This document shows, piece by piece, positions 1 through 6,542 of a DNA stretch of 12,724 nucleotides. Source of the stretch: Candidatus Nanopelagicales bacterium (GTDB lineage: Bacteria; Actinomycetota; Actinomycetes; S36-B12); assembly GCA_030836325.1 (NCBI GenBank), contig JAURQC010000075.1, forward strand, positions 1-12,724, given 5' to 3'. Both the position numbers and the translations under genes were made by a program. Numbering within the stretch: position 1 is the stretch's first letter; every line of letters begins with the position of its first letter. The notes beneath the pieces are model-generated. The model worked only from the letters and a program-made list of their open reading frames with translations, had not been told where the DNA came from and made no database searches.

Positions 1-29
1 CCTCGATGATGGTCGCGGCCATATCCGGG
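1..29. repeat. Direct repeat copy A (29 bases, at window edge)
   Basis: Bases 1-29 are identical to 616-644. The match breaks at base 30 (c versus t), while its left limit is the window edge, so the true length is at least 29. Both copies lie in the same reading frame of the crotonase gene and encode PDMAATIIE. An end-of-contig assembly artefact is a likely explanation. Confidence 0.9.
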
Positions 30-724
30 CTTCCGACGGCCTGAATCAACATGCCAAGTCCAGTGCTGAAGGAGTCACGGGCAGCGTTCCACCAGATATT
101 CGAACTTGTCTTCGTGATCTCCAGGTACCGGGCACTGAGGACCGAGATCTCGTCGACCCAGCCGTTCACGGTTTCTTCTAGTTGATCGTCCTCGACCACT
201 GCATTGACCAAACCCATCTCCAAGGCCTGCTCGGCGGTGTAACGGCGGCACAGCATCGCGAGTTCCTTGGCTCTCTTCTCCCCGATCTGGATACCCATCA
301 CGTTGGTGGCCCCGGTGACCGGGGCGCTGCCCACTCGAGGCCCCGTCTGGCCGAAAGTGGCACAGCGGGCAGCAACGGCCAGGTCACACGCGACGACCAG
401 TTCGTTGCCACCACCGGCTGCCGCTCCGTTCACGGCGGCAATCACCGGTCGCGGACAGCGCCGGATTGTGTCGAACAAACGAAGTGAGCCTTCATACATA
501 CGTCGCATCTCGCGCTCAGTCGGGTGGGCGAGTGACGTCAACGCACCGCCGGCGCAAAAGCTGCCTGCGGAACCGGTTATCACTACTGCGCGCGAAGCAG
601 TTGCAGTCTCGACGGCCTCGATGATGGTCGCGGCCATATCCGGGTCGAAGGCGTTGCGTCGCTCAGGACGATTCAGGATGATCCACGTAGCCTGGCCCCG
701 TTGCTCGACGATCACGTCACTCAC
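1..724 (-). CDS. Enoyl-CoA hydratase/isomerase-family protein (crotonase fold), DHNA-CoA synthase/BadI-like; 3' end missing
   Basis: My own reverse-strand translation gives 241 residues running off the left edge. The GTG start at 724 is preceded by AGGAG with a 5-base spacer. Crotonase marks are NRPERRNAF (residues 18-26), the oxyanion-hole segment SFCAGGAL (55-62), and NGAAAGGGNEL (99-109) with the first catalytic-type Glu. The stretch GQTGPRVGS (125-133) has Gly where hydratases have the second Glu (QPE), and the later GEKRAKE...CRRYTAEQALEMGLVN (148-174) resembles the MenB and BadI ring-forming/ring-cleaving groups more than ordinary hydratases. The MenB Asp in the GSFDGGYG segment is not present (GSAPVTGAT here). 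It would act in the cytoplasm on a CoA thioester, possibly in ring hydrolysis; this is inference. The last nine visible residues (PDMAATIIE) duplicate residues 28-36, so the C-terminal end may be mis-assembled. It is transcribed divergently from the GntR regulator. Confidence 0.85.
   Translation of the reverse strand, partial: MSDVIVEQRGQATWIILNRPERRNAFDPDMAATIIEAVETATASRAVVITGSAGSFCAGGALTSLAHPTEREMRRMYEGSLRLFDTIRRCPRPVIAAVNGAAAGGGNELVVACDLAVAARCATFGQTGPRVGSAPVTGATNVMGIQIGEKRAKELAMLCRRYTAEQALEMGLVNAVVEDDQLEETVNGWVDEISVLSARYLEITKTSSNIWWNAARDSFSTGLGMLIQAVGSPDMAATIIE
616..644. repeat. Direct repeat copy B (29 bases, inside the crotonase gene)
   Basis: This is the second copy of the repeat at 1-29, encoding residues 28-36 of the crotonase just after the conserved NRPERRNAF segment. 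This position suits the family fold, so this copy is probably the genuine one. Confidence 0.9.
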
Positions 725-756
725 TCGGACTCCTAACGTCAACTCACTCCGAAGAG

Positions 757-768
757 ATTCGGGTGAAT
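757..768. promoter_or_regulatory. Candidate operator, ATTC-N4-GAAT, in the crotonase/GntR intergenic region
   Basis: The 144-base divergent gap (725-868) contains ATTC gggt GAAT, an inverted repeat with 4-base arms and a 4-base spacer. It lies 33 bases upstream of the crotonase GTG and 100 bases upstream of the regulator GTG. The same arm sequence and spacer length form the core of the longer palindrome at the importer promoter (6420-6443). FadR-type regulators often control the gene divergent to them, so this is a reasonable binding-site guess, but 4-base arms are weak evidence. I could not place a convincing -35/-10 pair for either divergent gene. Confidence 0.3.
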
Positions 769-868
769 ACCTGCTAATTGATATCACGAATCGCAAAACC
801 TCTCGTAGACTCACACCCCAACGGAGGGCGTATCCGAGCGTCACCCAGACCGGTGGGGGAAGGCTTCA

Positions 869-1639
869 GTGAACGACGGCACACGACTGCAAACTCGACC
901 AATCCCTCAAACGCCCCGTGCCCCGAAGGCAGCACTACTGATCGCCCAGCGGATTGTTCAGGACATCACATCCCAGGGCATGAATGAGGGCGATCTGCTT
1001 CCCCCTGAGCGCACCATGTTGGAGCAGTACCAAACGGGTCGGGGAACGCTGCGAGAAGCGTTGCGGTTCCTGGAATTTCAGGGCGTCATTGCACTGAAGC
1101 CCGGCCCCCGTGGCGGCCCGGTCCTGCTTCGTCCGGACGCGTCCCACCTTGCCAGCACCGTTGTGCTGCTAATGCAGATGAACCACGCGCCATTCCGCGA
1201 AATCGTTCAGGTCCGAAGTGCCATTGAGCCCATGATCAGCATGCTGGCTGCGAGCAACATGGATAACGACTCGCTGCAAAGCCTGGAAGACACCATCACG
1301 CAGATGCGCGATCAGATCGACAACCAAGCGGTGTTTCTCGATGCGAACAAGCGCTTCCACGACGTGATCGCCTGGTCATCCAATAACGTGTTGTTCGGCT
1401 ACCTCGTCGACTCACTGCTAGGGATCATGGATGGGACCGTGGTCGGGATCGATTATCCGACCCACCGTCGCGAGGCGATCATCAACGCGCACCAGGAAAT
1501 CTTCGAGGCGTTCGCGAAGCGCGATCCCGCGTTGGCGCGCGACCGGATGGAAGCTCACATCAATGCGTACGAGCACTACGTGACCAAGAAGTTTCCAAAC
1601 GTGCTCGACGAAGTCATTTCTTGGTCGCCGACCTCCTAG
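869..1639 (+). CDS. GntR-family transcriptional regulator, FadR subfamily
   Basis: This 256-residue DNA-binding regulator has the usual FadR-subfamily length and architecture. The GTG start at 869 follows a GGGGGAAGG Shine-Dalgarno stretch (855-863) with a 5-base spacer. An N-terminal winged helix-turn-helix spans about residues 20-88, with GDLLPPERTML and the recognition-helix region TGRGTLREALRFLEFQGVI (57-75). The C-terminal FCD ligand-binding domain spans about 95-240 and keeps the metal-site pattern D158-x5-H164, H208 and H230. FCD regulators typically bind small organic acids or acyl-CoAs; the ligand here is unknown. Its divergence from the crotonase gene and its position next to the Liv importer suggest that it controls this catabolic island. 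The ATTC-N4-GAAT motifs at 757-768 and inside 6420-6443 are candidate sites. It ends in a stem-loop overlapping its stop codon. Confidence 0.92.
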   Translation: MNDGTRLQTRPIPQTPRAPKAALLIAQRIVQDITSQGMNEGDLLPPERTMLEQYQTGRGTLREALRFLEFQGVIALKPGPRGGPVLLRPDASHLASTVVLLMQMNHAPFREIVQVRSAIEPMISMLAASNMDNDSLQSLEDTITQMRDQIDNQAVFLDANKRFHDVIAWSSNNVLFGYLVDSLLGIMDGTVVGIDYPTHRREAIINAHQEIFEAFAKRDPALARDRMEAHINAYEHYVTKKFPNVLDEVISWSPTS

Positions 1640-1650
1640 CGGAGGTTGGC
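1627..1650 (+). terminator. Stem-loop terminator candidate at the end of the GntR gene
   Basis: Arms GCCGACCTCC (1627-1636) and GGAGGTTGGC (1641-1650) pair over 10 positions with one G-U wobble in the plus-strand transcript. The loop TAGC contains the stop codon. No U-run follows, so it is a GC-rich hairpin terminator of the kind often proposed in actinobacteria rather than a classical intrinsic one. It sits in the short convergent gap (1640-1692) and may also help stop leftward transcripts leaving livF, although the wobble becomes a C-A mismatch on that strand. Confidence 0.5.
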
Positions 1651-1692
1651 GCCTCTCATCCGCACATTTCCAGCGCGGCATCCAAGCAGCAG

Positions 1693-2409
1693 TCAGTCGT
1701 CAGACAGCGCAGCGTCACCCAGGAAGGCGCGAACGAGCGCCGGATCTTCGCGGGCTTCTGCTGCGGTTCCGGAATATGCGACCTCACCTCGCTCAACCAG
1801 GAATACGTAGTCCGCAACCTCGAGGCTGGCCTCGGCGTTCTGCTCCACCATCAACACGGTCTTGCCCGAATCCGCGATGTCCTTTGCACTCTGCAGAACA
1901 CTGTCCACGACAGCAGGTGCCAGACCCATGGAAGGCTCGTCCATCAAGATCGTGTCCGCCTGCGACATCAAAGCGCGACCGAACGCGAGCATCTGTTGCT
2001 CACCACCGCTAAGAAGACCCGCCGCCCCGTTACGACGCTCGAACAAGATAGGGAAGGTCTCATAGACGTGCTCGAGAGTCTTGGTATCACGGTTCTTCGC
2101 CGCGTAGCCACCAAGCTTGAGATTCTCCTCAACGGAAAATGGAGCGAAGACGCGCCGACCTTCGGGCACCATCACCAGACCACGGCGCACAATCTTGCTC
2201 GCCTTGAGCCCCTGGATCTCCTTACCGTCCAAGGTGACCGTTCCGCTCCTGGGCTTTTGGATTCCGCAGATAGCTCGAAGGGTGGTGGTCTTGCCGGCTC
2301 CATTGGCTCCGAGGATCAAGGTGATCTTGCCCTTGGATGCCGAGAGTGTCATGCCCTGGACTGCGGCAACCGCGCCGTAGTTGACGTACAGATCCGTAAC
2401 CTCAAGCAT
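1693..2409 (-). CDS. livF: Branched-chain amino acid-type (HAAT) ABC transporter, ATP-binding protein LivF
   Basis: This 238-residue cytoplasmic ATPase is one of the two nucleotide-binding subunits of the importer. Visible motifs are Walker A GANGAGKT (34-41), Q-loop region VPEGRRVF (81-88), signature LSGGEQQ (133-139), Walker B TILMDEP (153-159) and the switch segment LMVEQNA (186-192), where LivF proteins typically have Glu-Gln-Asn rather than His. VPEGRRVF and the length near 235 favour LivF over LivG. I chose the ATG at 2409 because GGGAGG sits 4 bases upstream and the resulting N-terminus (MLEVTDLYVNYG) matches the family. A longer reading frame reaches 2466 but only overlaps livG further. 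The start overlaps the livG stop by 8 bases, implying translational coupling. It is the last gene of the operon. The substrate need not be an amino acid. Confidence 0.93.
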   Translation of the reverse strand: MLEVTDLYVNYGAVAAVQGMTLSASKGKITLILGANGAGKTTTLRAICGIQKPRSGTVTLDGKEIQGLKASKIVRRGLVMVPEGRRVFAPFSVEENLKLGGYAAKNRDTKTLEHVYETFPILFERRNGAAGLLSGGEQQMLAFGRALMSQADTILMDEPSMGLAPAVVDSVLQSAKDIADSGKTVLMVEQNAEASLEVADYVFLVERGEVAYSGTAAEAREDPALVRAFLGDAALSDD

Positions 2410-3184
2410 CACGCCTCCCGTGCTTACCCAAGTAGGCCTCTTGAACATCCGGGTTTCGCACCACATCTTCGGGACTACCCTCGGCGATCATCGAACCGAA
2501 GTTCATCGCGTACAAATAGTCACAGGTATCTACCATCATCTGGACGTCGTGCTCGACAAGCAACTGAGTCAAACCCTCACTACGTAATTCCGACAACAGT
2601 GTCGCGACGGACGCTCGCTCGGACCTATTCATGCCAGCCGTTGGTTCGTCCAGCAGTAGCAACTTTGGGTCGCTCGCGAGTGCGCGGGCGATCTCGACGC
2701 GTCGTTGCACGCCGTAGGAAAGTTCTCCCGGTCGGAAAATTTCGACGTTCTTAACGTCGGTCAACTCGATAGCCCGTTCGACCTGAGCGGCGGCTCTATC
2801 TGGGTCTTTTTTCAAGATGACGTCGGTTGCGAGGAAGATGTTTTCTCGAACCGTCCGATCGGGAAGCAAACGCACTGTCTGGTACGTGCGGCCCATGCCC
2901 AGCCGGATGACATCGCGAGCCGGAACGTTGGTGTAGTCCTGACCCAAGAAAAAGATGCTCCCACGTGTCAGGTTCACCATGCGGGTGATACCACCCAGCA
3001 AGGTTGTCTTTCCGGAACCGTTAGGACCGAGAATCCCGGAGATGACACCTGGTCGTAGCCCGAAGGTCATGCCCTCGACAGCTTTCACACCGCCGTAGTG
3101 GACCGATACGTCGCGACCTTCGAGCACCGGTTCGTAGTCATAACGAGGACTGGAAGTCACGGCATCTCCTTGGCTGACTGTCAT
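2402..3184 (-). CDS. livG: Branched-chain amino acid-type (HAAT) ABC transporter, ATP-binding protein LivG
   Basis: This is the second ATPase subunit, 260 residues. Motifs are Walker A GPNGSGKT (53-60), Q-loop GRTYQTVRL (98-106), the LivG-style degenerate signature LSYGVQ (155-160, where most ABC proteins have LSGGQ), Walker B LLLLDE (175-180) and the switch His212 in LLVEHD. The ATG at 3184 overlaps the livM stop in an ATGA, so the two genes are translationally coupled. An N-terminal extension of roughly 18 residues precedes the ATPase domain proper, which begins near PVLEGRDVSVHYGGV. It would pair with LivF beneath the LivH/LivM channel and hydrolyse ATP to drive uptake. The family assignment is secure; the transported compound is not determined by this subunit. 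Confidence 0.94.
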   Translation of the reverse strand: MTVSQGDAVTSSPRYDYEPVLEGRDVSVHYGGVKAVEGMTFGLRPGVISGILGPNGSGKTTLLGGITRMVNLTRGSIFFLGQDYTNVPARDVIRLGMGRTYQTVRLLPDRTVRENIFLATDVILKKDPDRAAAQVERAIELTDVKNVEIFRPGELSYGVQRRVEIARALASDPKLLLLDEPTAGMNRSERASVATLLSELRSEGLTQLLVEHDVQMMVDTCDYLYAMNFGSMIAEGSPEDVVRNPDVQEAYLGKHGRRDA

Positions 3185-4107
3185 GACGTACCGTCCTTCG
3201 ATGCACTTGAAACCCCAGCAAGTTCAGCCGGTGGTGGGGCATCTGGCGCCTGCGCCACAAACTTATTGACCTGTCGTCGGTGCTTCCAGTCCTTGTAGAC
3301 GACCACAACGCCACCGGGCAGGTAGACAGCCGCGATGACAACGACGATGCCGTAGACGATCGCCTCGAAGTCACCGACGAATTCGAGCGCCTCAGGCAGC
3401 CACACGAAGAACAGTGAGCCGAACAATGCGCCCACCCACGAGGCTTGACCACCGATGATGATGATCGTCAATGCCAAGATGACCAGGGAGAAGTTAATGC
3501 TCTCTGGGTGAATGGTCGACTTCAGGCTGATCGCAAAGGCTCCAGCCAGACCACCGAGTGCACCGCTGATCGGGAACGAAAGCCGGCGCATGAAGATCAC
3601 ATTGATGCCCAAGGCACTCGCAAGCTGCGGATCTTCCTTCGCTGCGTCGATCTTCCTCGAAATTCGACCACGCTCGGAGAAGACAACGAGTCCCACGATG
3701 AGAACGGTCACGAGTGCAACGTGCCACGTCTCAATCGGACCGATGAGACCGTAAAGACCAACAGCCCCACCGGTCAGGCTGCCACCGTTAATGGCGATCG
3801 CTGAGAACAGTAGCGAGAACGACACCGTGGCCATACCGAGGTAGAGGCCGTTCAGGTGGGCGATGATAAAGCCAAGAAGTGTTGCGACGATTGCAGCAGC
3901 GATCGTAGACACAATGATCGCCGCGACGTCATTCCAACCCTGTTGCAGCACGAGGATGCCGGTGCCATAGCCACCGATTGCGAAATACCCGATTCCCGCG
4001 AACGAGATGACACCCAGTCGAAGCGGAATCTGAATGCTGAGTGCCAGGAGGAACGCGGTGAGGGTCTGATCAATCAACACCGAGTTCATGGCGAACCACT
4101 GGGTCAT
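3181..4107 (-). CDS. livM: Branched-chain amino acid-type (HAAT) ABC transporter, permease LivM
   Basis: This 308-residue integral membrane permease has multiple hydrophobic segments, for example around residues 15-35, 60-85, 95-115 and 130-145 and a block near 215-275. The family cytoplasmic-loop region KEDPQLASALGIN followed by FPISGALGGLAGAF is clear and corresponds to the ATPase-contact loop of LivM proteins. The hydrophilic C-terminal tail after the last helix (about residues 278-308) is rich in Ala, Pro and Ser. The ATG at 4107 overlaps the livH stop codon in ATGA, and GAGGCGAAC lies just upstream. It forms the membrane channel with LivH. Uptake of hydrophobic or aromatic acids is known for members of this transporter family, which would fit the neighbouring degradation genes. 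Confidence 0.93.
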   Translation of the reverse strand: MTQWFAMNSVLIDQTLTAFLLALSIQIPLRLGVISFAGIGYFAIGGYGTGILVLQQGWNDVAAIIVSTIAAAIVATLLGFIIAHLNGLYLGMATVSFSLLFSAIAINGGSLTGGAVGLYGLIGPIETWHVALVTVLIVGLVVFSERGRISRKIDAAKEDPQLASALGINVIFMRRLSFPISGALGGLAGAFAISLKSTIHPESINFSLVILALTIIIIGGQASWVGALFGSLFFVWLPEALEFVGDFEAIVYGIVVVIAAVYLPGGVVVVYKDWKHRRQVNKFVAQAPDAPPPAELAGVSSASKDGTS

Positions 4108-5000
4108 GTTCGCCTCACCTCCTTCTTGCCTAGGACACCTTGAGGTCGAATCACCAGAATCAAGAACAGCAGGCCGAAGGCGACCGCATTTACCCAGCCA
4201 CCGCTGCTGAAGAGAACAACTGCAGTTTCCGCACCAGCAAGGACGGTCACACCAATCATCAATCCGGCGACCGAGCCGACACCACCGAGAATGATTGCGG
4301 CGAAGGCCTTCAGCAGGATGTAGTTGCCCGACTCTGGCGTGATTGAGGTCAAGTAGAAAGTAGTGAGAGCGCCGGCGAGTCCGGCGAGGGCACCCGCAAA
4401 CGCCATACCCGAGAGGGCCATGCGCGTGCGATCAATACCCATCAATGACGAAACTTCAGGGTCTACACCGAGACTCCTCAGGGCTAGTCCCTGACGCGAC
4501 CGGCGCAGGAAGAGTGCAGTGCCGATTCCCAGGCCCCAACCCACAACCAGGATGATGATTTCGAGATTCGATATAGACCAACCGCCAATGTCGTAATACT
4601 CGACGGTGAACGTGCTCTTGAGGTAACCGAAAGGGTTGCTGAGAGTTGCGCGCTGCGCAACGAAGATCGGAAGCGCAGAGAGCCCGATGCCACCGATAAC
4701 GAGCTGCAACTCGGCAGCGTGGGCATTCTTCGCCTTCTTCATGATGGGCTCGAAGGCCAGAATCTGCATGAGCACTGAAAGAAGTGCGCCGGCCAGCATC
4801 GCGATCAGCACCACGGCCACAAGCGGAAGCGCTACTTGCTTGACAACGAGGTAGCCGACGAACGCGGCGAACATGAAGATCGATCCGTGGGCGAAGTTCA
4901 AGATCGCCATGGTGCCCCAGACGATCGACATACCGAGGGCAAAAAGTAGGTAGATCGCTGCCGAAACGGCAACGGTGGTCAGGATCTGCAGGAGCTCCAC
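4104..5000 (-). CDS. livH: Branched-chain amino acid-type (HAAT) ABC transporter, permease LivH
   Basis: This 298-residue inner-membrane permease begins MELLQILTTVAVSAAIYLLF. It shows the LivH hallmark WGTMAILNFAHGSIFMFAAF (residues 28-47), the coupling region RSLGVDPEVSSLMGIDRTRM, and the C-terminal KAFAAIILGGVGSVAGLMIG segment. The start is GTG at 5000 with AGGA a few bases upstream. An unusually long gap for this operon (121 bases, 5001-5121) separates it from the binding-protein gene, and that gap holds the strong hairpin at 5060-5110. LivH expression therefore probably depends on transcription passing that hairpin. Its own stop is shared with the livM start. Confidence 0.93.
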   Translation of the reverse strand: MELLQILTTVAVSAAIYLLFALGMSIVWGTMAILNFAHGSIFMFAAFVGYLVVKQVALPLVAVVLIAMLAGALLSVLMQILAFEPIMKKAKNAHAAELQLVIGGIGLSALPIFVAQRATLSNPFGYLKSTFTVEYYDIGGWSISNLEIIILVVGWGLGIGTALFLRRSRQGLALRSLGVDPEVSSLMGIDRTRMALSGMAFAGALAGLAGALTTFYLTSITPESGNYILLKAFAAIILGGVGSVAGLMIGVTVLAGAETAVVLFSSGGWVNAVAFGLLFLILVIRPQGVLGKKEVRRT

Positions 5001-5059
5001 GTGGTCCTAGACCTCACTCTCCGATGTCATCTCAAGGCGTGGAAAGAACGGTACGTGCA

Positions 5060-5110
5060 TCGTGGGTGGGTGGGTCGAGATTCCGAAGAATCTCGACCCA
5101 CCCACCACGA
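5060..5110 (-). promoter_or_regulatory. Strong intercistronic hairpin with UUCG loop, between the binding-protein gene and livH
   Basis: Plus-strand arms 5065-5083 (ggtgggtgggtcgagattc) and 5088-5106 are perfect complements over 19 bases around a 4-base loop. Four more pairs (5060-5063 with 5107-5110) form after a single bulged base at 5064. Read on the transcribed minus strand the loop is UUCG closed by C-G, the exceptionally stable tetraloop. The element begins about 12 bases after the TAG of the binding-protein gene. No U-tract follows, so complete termination is unlikely. It more plausibly protects the upstream mRNA 3' end or causes partial termination, giving more binding protein than permease, as is common for such operons. 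This role is inference; the structure is directly visible. Confidence 0.8.
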
Positions 5111-5121
5111 TTGACTAGTTA

Positions 5122-6402
5122 CTACGGAGTGCCGACGACCTGCTTCTCACCATCGAAGAAGGTGATGAAGGGCTCGACGCGGATGTCCTGAGCTTCGAAC
5201 GTGAAGTTACCCAGAGCACCGGTGCGGGGCTGCGATGCAACCTCGGCCATGCCGTCGCGGATCGCCTGACGATCCGTGGCGTTGCAGGCGGCAAGCATGC
5301 CGTCTGCGATCAGGTACACAGCGTCGTAGCGCTCTGCACCGTAGTTGGCCGGATCCTCACCGTGGAACTCCTTGTAGGCCTCGATGAACTTGATCGAGTC
5401 GGGGTTCTCGGTAGCGAGGTCGAAGATCGAGGAGTACGTAACGCCGTAGCCAGCATCTCCGATTTCCGGCAGGTTGTTCTGGATGCCAGCAAAGCCCAGC
5501 AGGACCTTGCCGTTCTCCACCGTGAATCCTTGATCCGCCAGCAAGGAGACAATCGTGTTGTTCGCCGCACCGGTGGTGAGGGTCGCAACAGCGTCCGGGT
5601 TGGCAGCCAGGATCTTGTCAACGGGTGCCTTGTAGTCCGTCGTGTCGGTCGGCAGACCGATGCTCTCGACGATCTCGGCTCCAGCAGCCTCGGCAACCTT
5701 CGGCACCGCAGTCTCAGCGGTCGCGATCAGGGTGGCGTTGGCGTTGTCGTAGATCACACCGATGGTCTTAACGCCCTTGTCTTGGACGTACGGCGCAACA
5801 CCGGGCCAGTAGGAATCCATCGGCGGTGTCATGCGGAAGGTGTAATCGCCGATCACGACGCCCGGGCTACCAGCCTGGGTGTAGACGATGGGCAGTCCCG
5901 CATCCTCAGCGAGCGGCGAGACCTGCACGCCACCAGCGCTGATGACCGGTCCGAGCACGACGGCGACGTTCGGGTCAGCCGCGAGCTTGGAGAATTCCGA
6001 CGCCGCAACGTCGGGGGCGGTGGTGTCGTCCTTGACGTCGATCTTCAACGTGACGCCCTCGCCCAGGTAGCCGGACTCGTTGATCTCGGAAACAGCGAGA
6101 TCTGCACCCTTCTCGGCCAGGATGCCTGCGAAGGCGGCGGGGCCGGTCATGGAGTCGATCGAGGGGACCACGATCTCCCCAGGAGGCAGCACACATGCGT
6201 CGTCCGCAGCCTCTTCTTCGGGGGCTTCCTCGGTGCCCTCATCGGTTGCTTCCTCGGTTTCCTCGGCAGCAGTTTCCTCAGCCGCGGTCTCCTCGGAGGC
6301 GGCGGTGTCGCCGCTGTCCCCGCTCGAGCACGCTGCGAGAGCGAGGGCCGCTGAAAGGCCCAACGCCGCTGCGCCCAAGCGACGCTTGGAGCTTGTCACC
6401 AT
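5122..6402 (-). CDS. ABC transporter substrate-binding lipoprotein, LivK/Peripla_BP_6 type
   Basis: This 426-residue extracytoplasmic receptor feeds the LivHMGF importer. It starts at ATG 6402, preceded by GAGGAGG 4 bases upstream. A lipoprotein signal peptide is clear: positively charged start (SSKRR), hydrophobic stretch and lipobox LAAC with Cys25. Residues 29-69 form an acidic low-complexity linker rich in Glu, Ala and Thr with TAAEE repeats. The type-1 periplasmic-binding domain follows from about 77 (EIVVPSIDSMTGPAAFAG), with ADPNVAVVLGPVISAG and later PVVYTQAGSPG-like pocket segments typical of the amino-acid/aromatic-acid receptor family. It is the first gene of the operon, downstream of the promoter at 6448-6476, and is followed by a hairpin. 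The ligand cannot be read from sequence; the degradation genes around it argue for an organic acid rather than leucine. Confidence 0.92.
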   Translation of the reverse strand: MVTSSKRRLGAAALGLSAALALAACSSGDSGDTAASEETAAEETAAEETEEATDEGTEEAPEEEAADDACVLPPGEIVVPSIDSMTGPAAFAGILAEKGADLAVSEINESGYLGEGVTLKIDVKDDTTAPDVAASEFSKLAADPNVAVVLGPVISAGGVQVSPLAEDAGLPIVYTQAGSPGVVIGDYTFRMTPPMDSYWPGVAPYVQDKGVKTIGVIYDNANATLIATAETAVPKVAEAAGAEIVESIGLPTDTTDYKAPVDKILAANPDAVATLTTGAANNTIVSLLADQGFTVENGKVLLGFAGIQNNLPEIGDAGYGVTYSSIFDLATENPDSIKFIEAYKEFHGEDPANYGAERYDAVYLIADGMLAACNATDRQAIRDGMAEVASQPRTGALGNFTFEAQDIRVEPFITFFDGEKQVVGTP

Positions 6403-6419
6403 CTGTCCTCCTCAATATG

Positions 6420-6443
6420 GCAATCATTCGCATGAATGATTGC
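6420..6443. promoter_or_regulatory. Operator-like perfect inverted repeat at the importer operon transcription start
   Basis: GCAATCATTC (6420-6429), spacer gcat, then GAATGATTGC (6434-6443): 10-base arms with no mismatch. Relative to the promoter at 6448-6476 and its likely start at A6441 (minus strand), the repeat covers about -2 to +22. That is a standard place for repressor binding, or for a 5'-leader hairpin ending a few bases before the Shine-Dalgarno sequence. The GntR regulator in this window is a candidate binder because the ATTC-N4-GAAT core recurs beside its gene. Confidence 0.7.
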
Positions 6444-6447
6444 GGGA

Positions 6448-6476
6448 ACCATAAGCAGGTTTCCGGGGCATGTCCA
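6448..6476 (-). promoter_or_regulatory. Sigma-70-type promoter for the ABC importer operon
   Basis: On the minus strand TGGACA (6476-6471) and TATGGT (6453-6448) are separated by exactly 17 bases, with 5/6 and 4/6 agreement to TTGACA and TATAAT. A start at about A6441 gives a 5' leader of roughly 39 bases before the ATG at 6402. The placement between the P450 stop and the binding-protein start, and the palindrome right at the predicted start, support it. Confidence 0.65.
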
Positions 6477-6542
6477 GGACTTTTCGACAATTCATGGTCA
6501 TGTTTGCAAACCGTTACCCATTGGATTGGGTCCAGAAACCGC

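Noticed and set aside
778..811. TTGATA with TAGACT as a promoter for the GntR gene.
   Set aside because: The spacer is 22 bases, too long for a sigma-70 promoter.
1621..2754. A 377-codon open frame on the plus strand opposite livF and livG.
   Set aside because: It has no family resemblance and a biased composition, and it lies wholly antisense to two clear ABC ATPase genes; it is a high-GC shadow frame.
5061..5075. GGGTGGGTGGG run considered as a G-quadruplex.
   Set aside because: Only three G-runs are present, and the sequence is one arm of a much stronger perfect hairpin.
5362..6354. A 330-codon open frame on the plus strand opposite the binding-protein gene.
   Set aside because: It is antisense to a clear lipoprotein gene, rich in Arg, Gly and Asp in a shadow-like pattern, and lacks a ribosome binding site.
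6502..6511. The 10-base palindrome GTTTGCAAAC upstream of the importer -35.
   Set aside because: A single 10-base palindrome in a gap this long is expected by chance fairly often (about one in eight), and no second copy was found; noted only as a weak upstream-site possibility.
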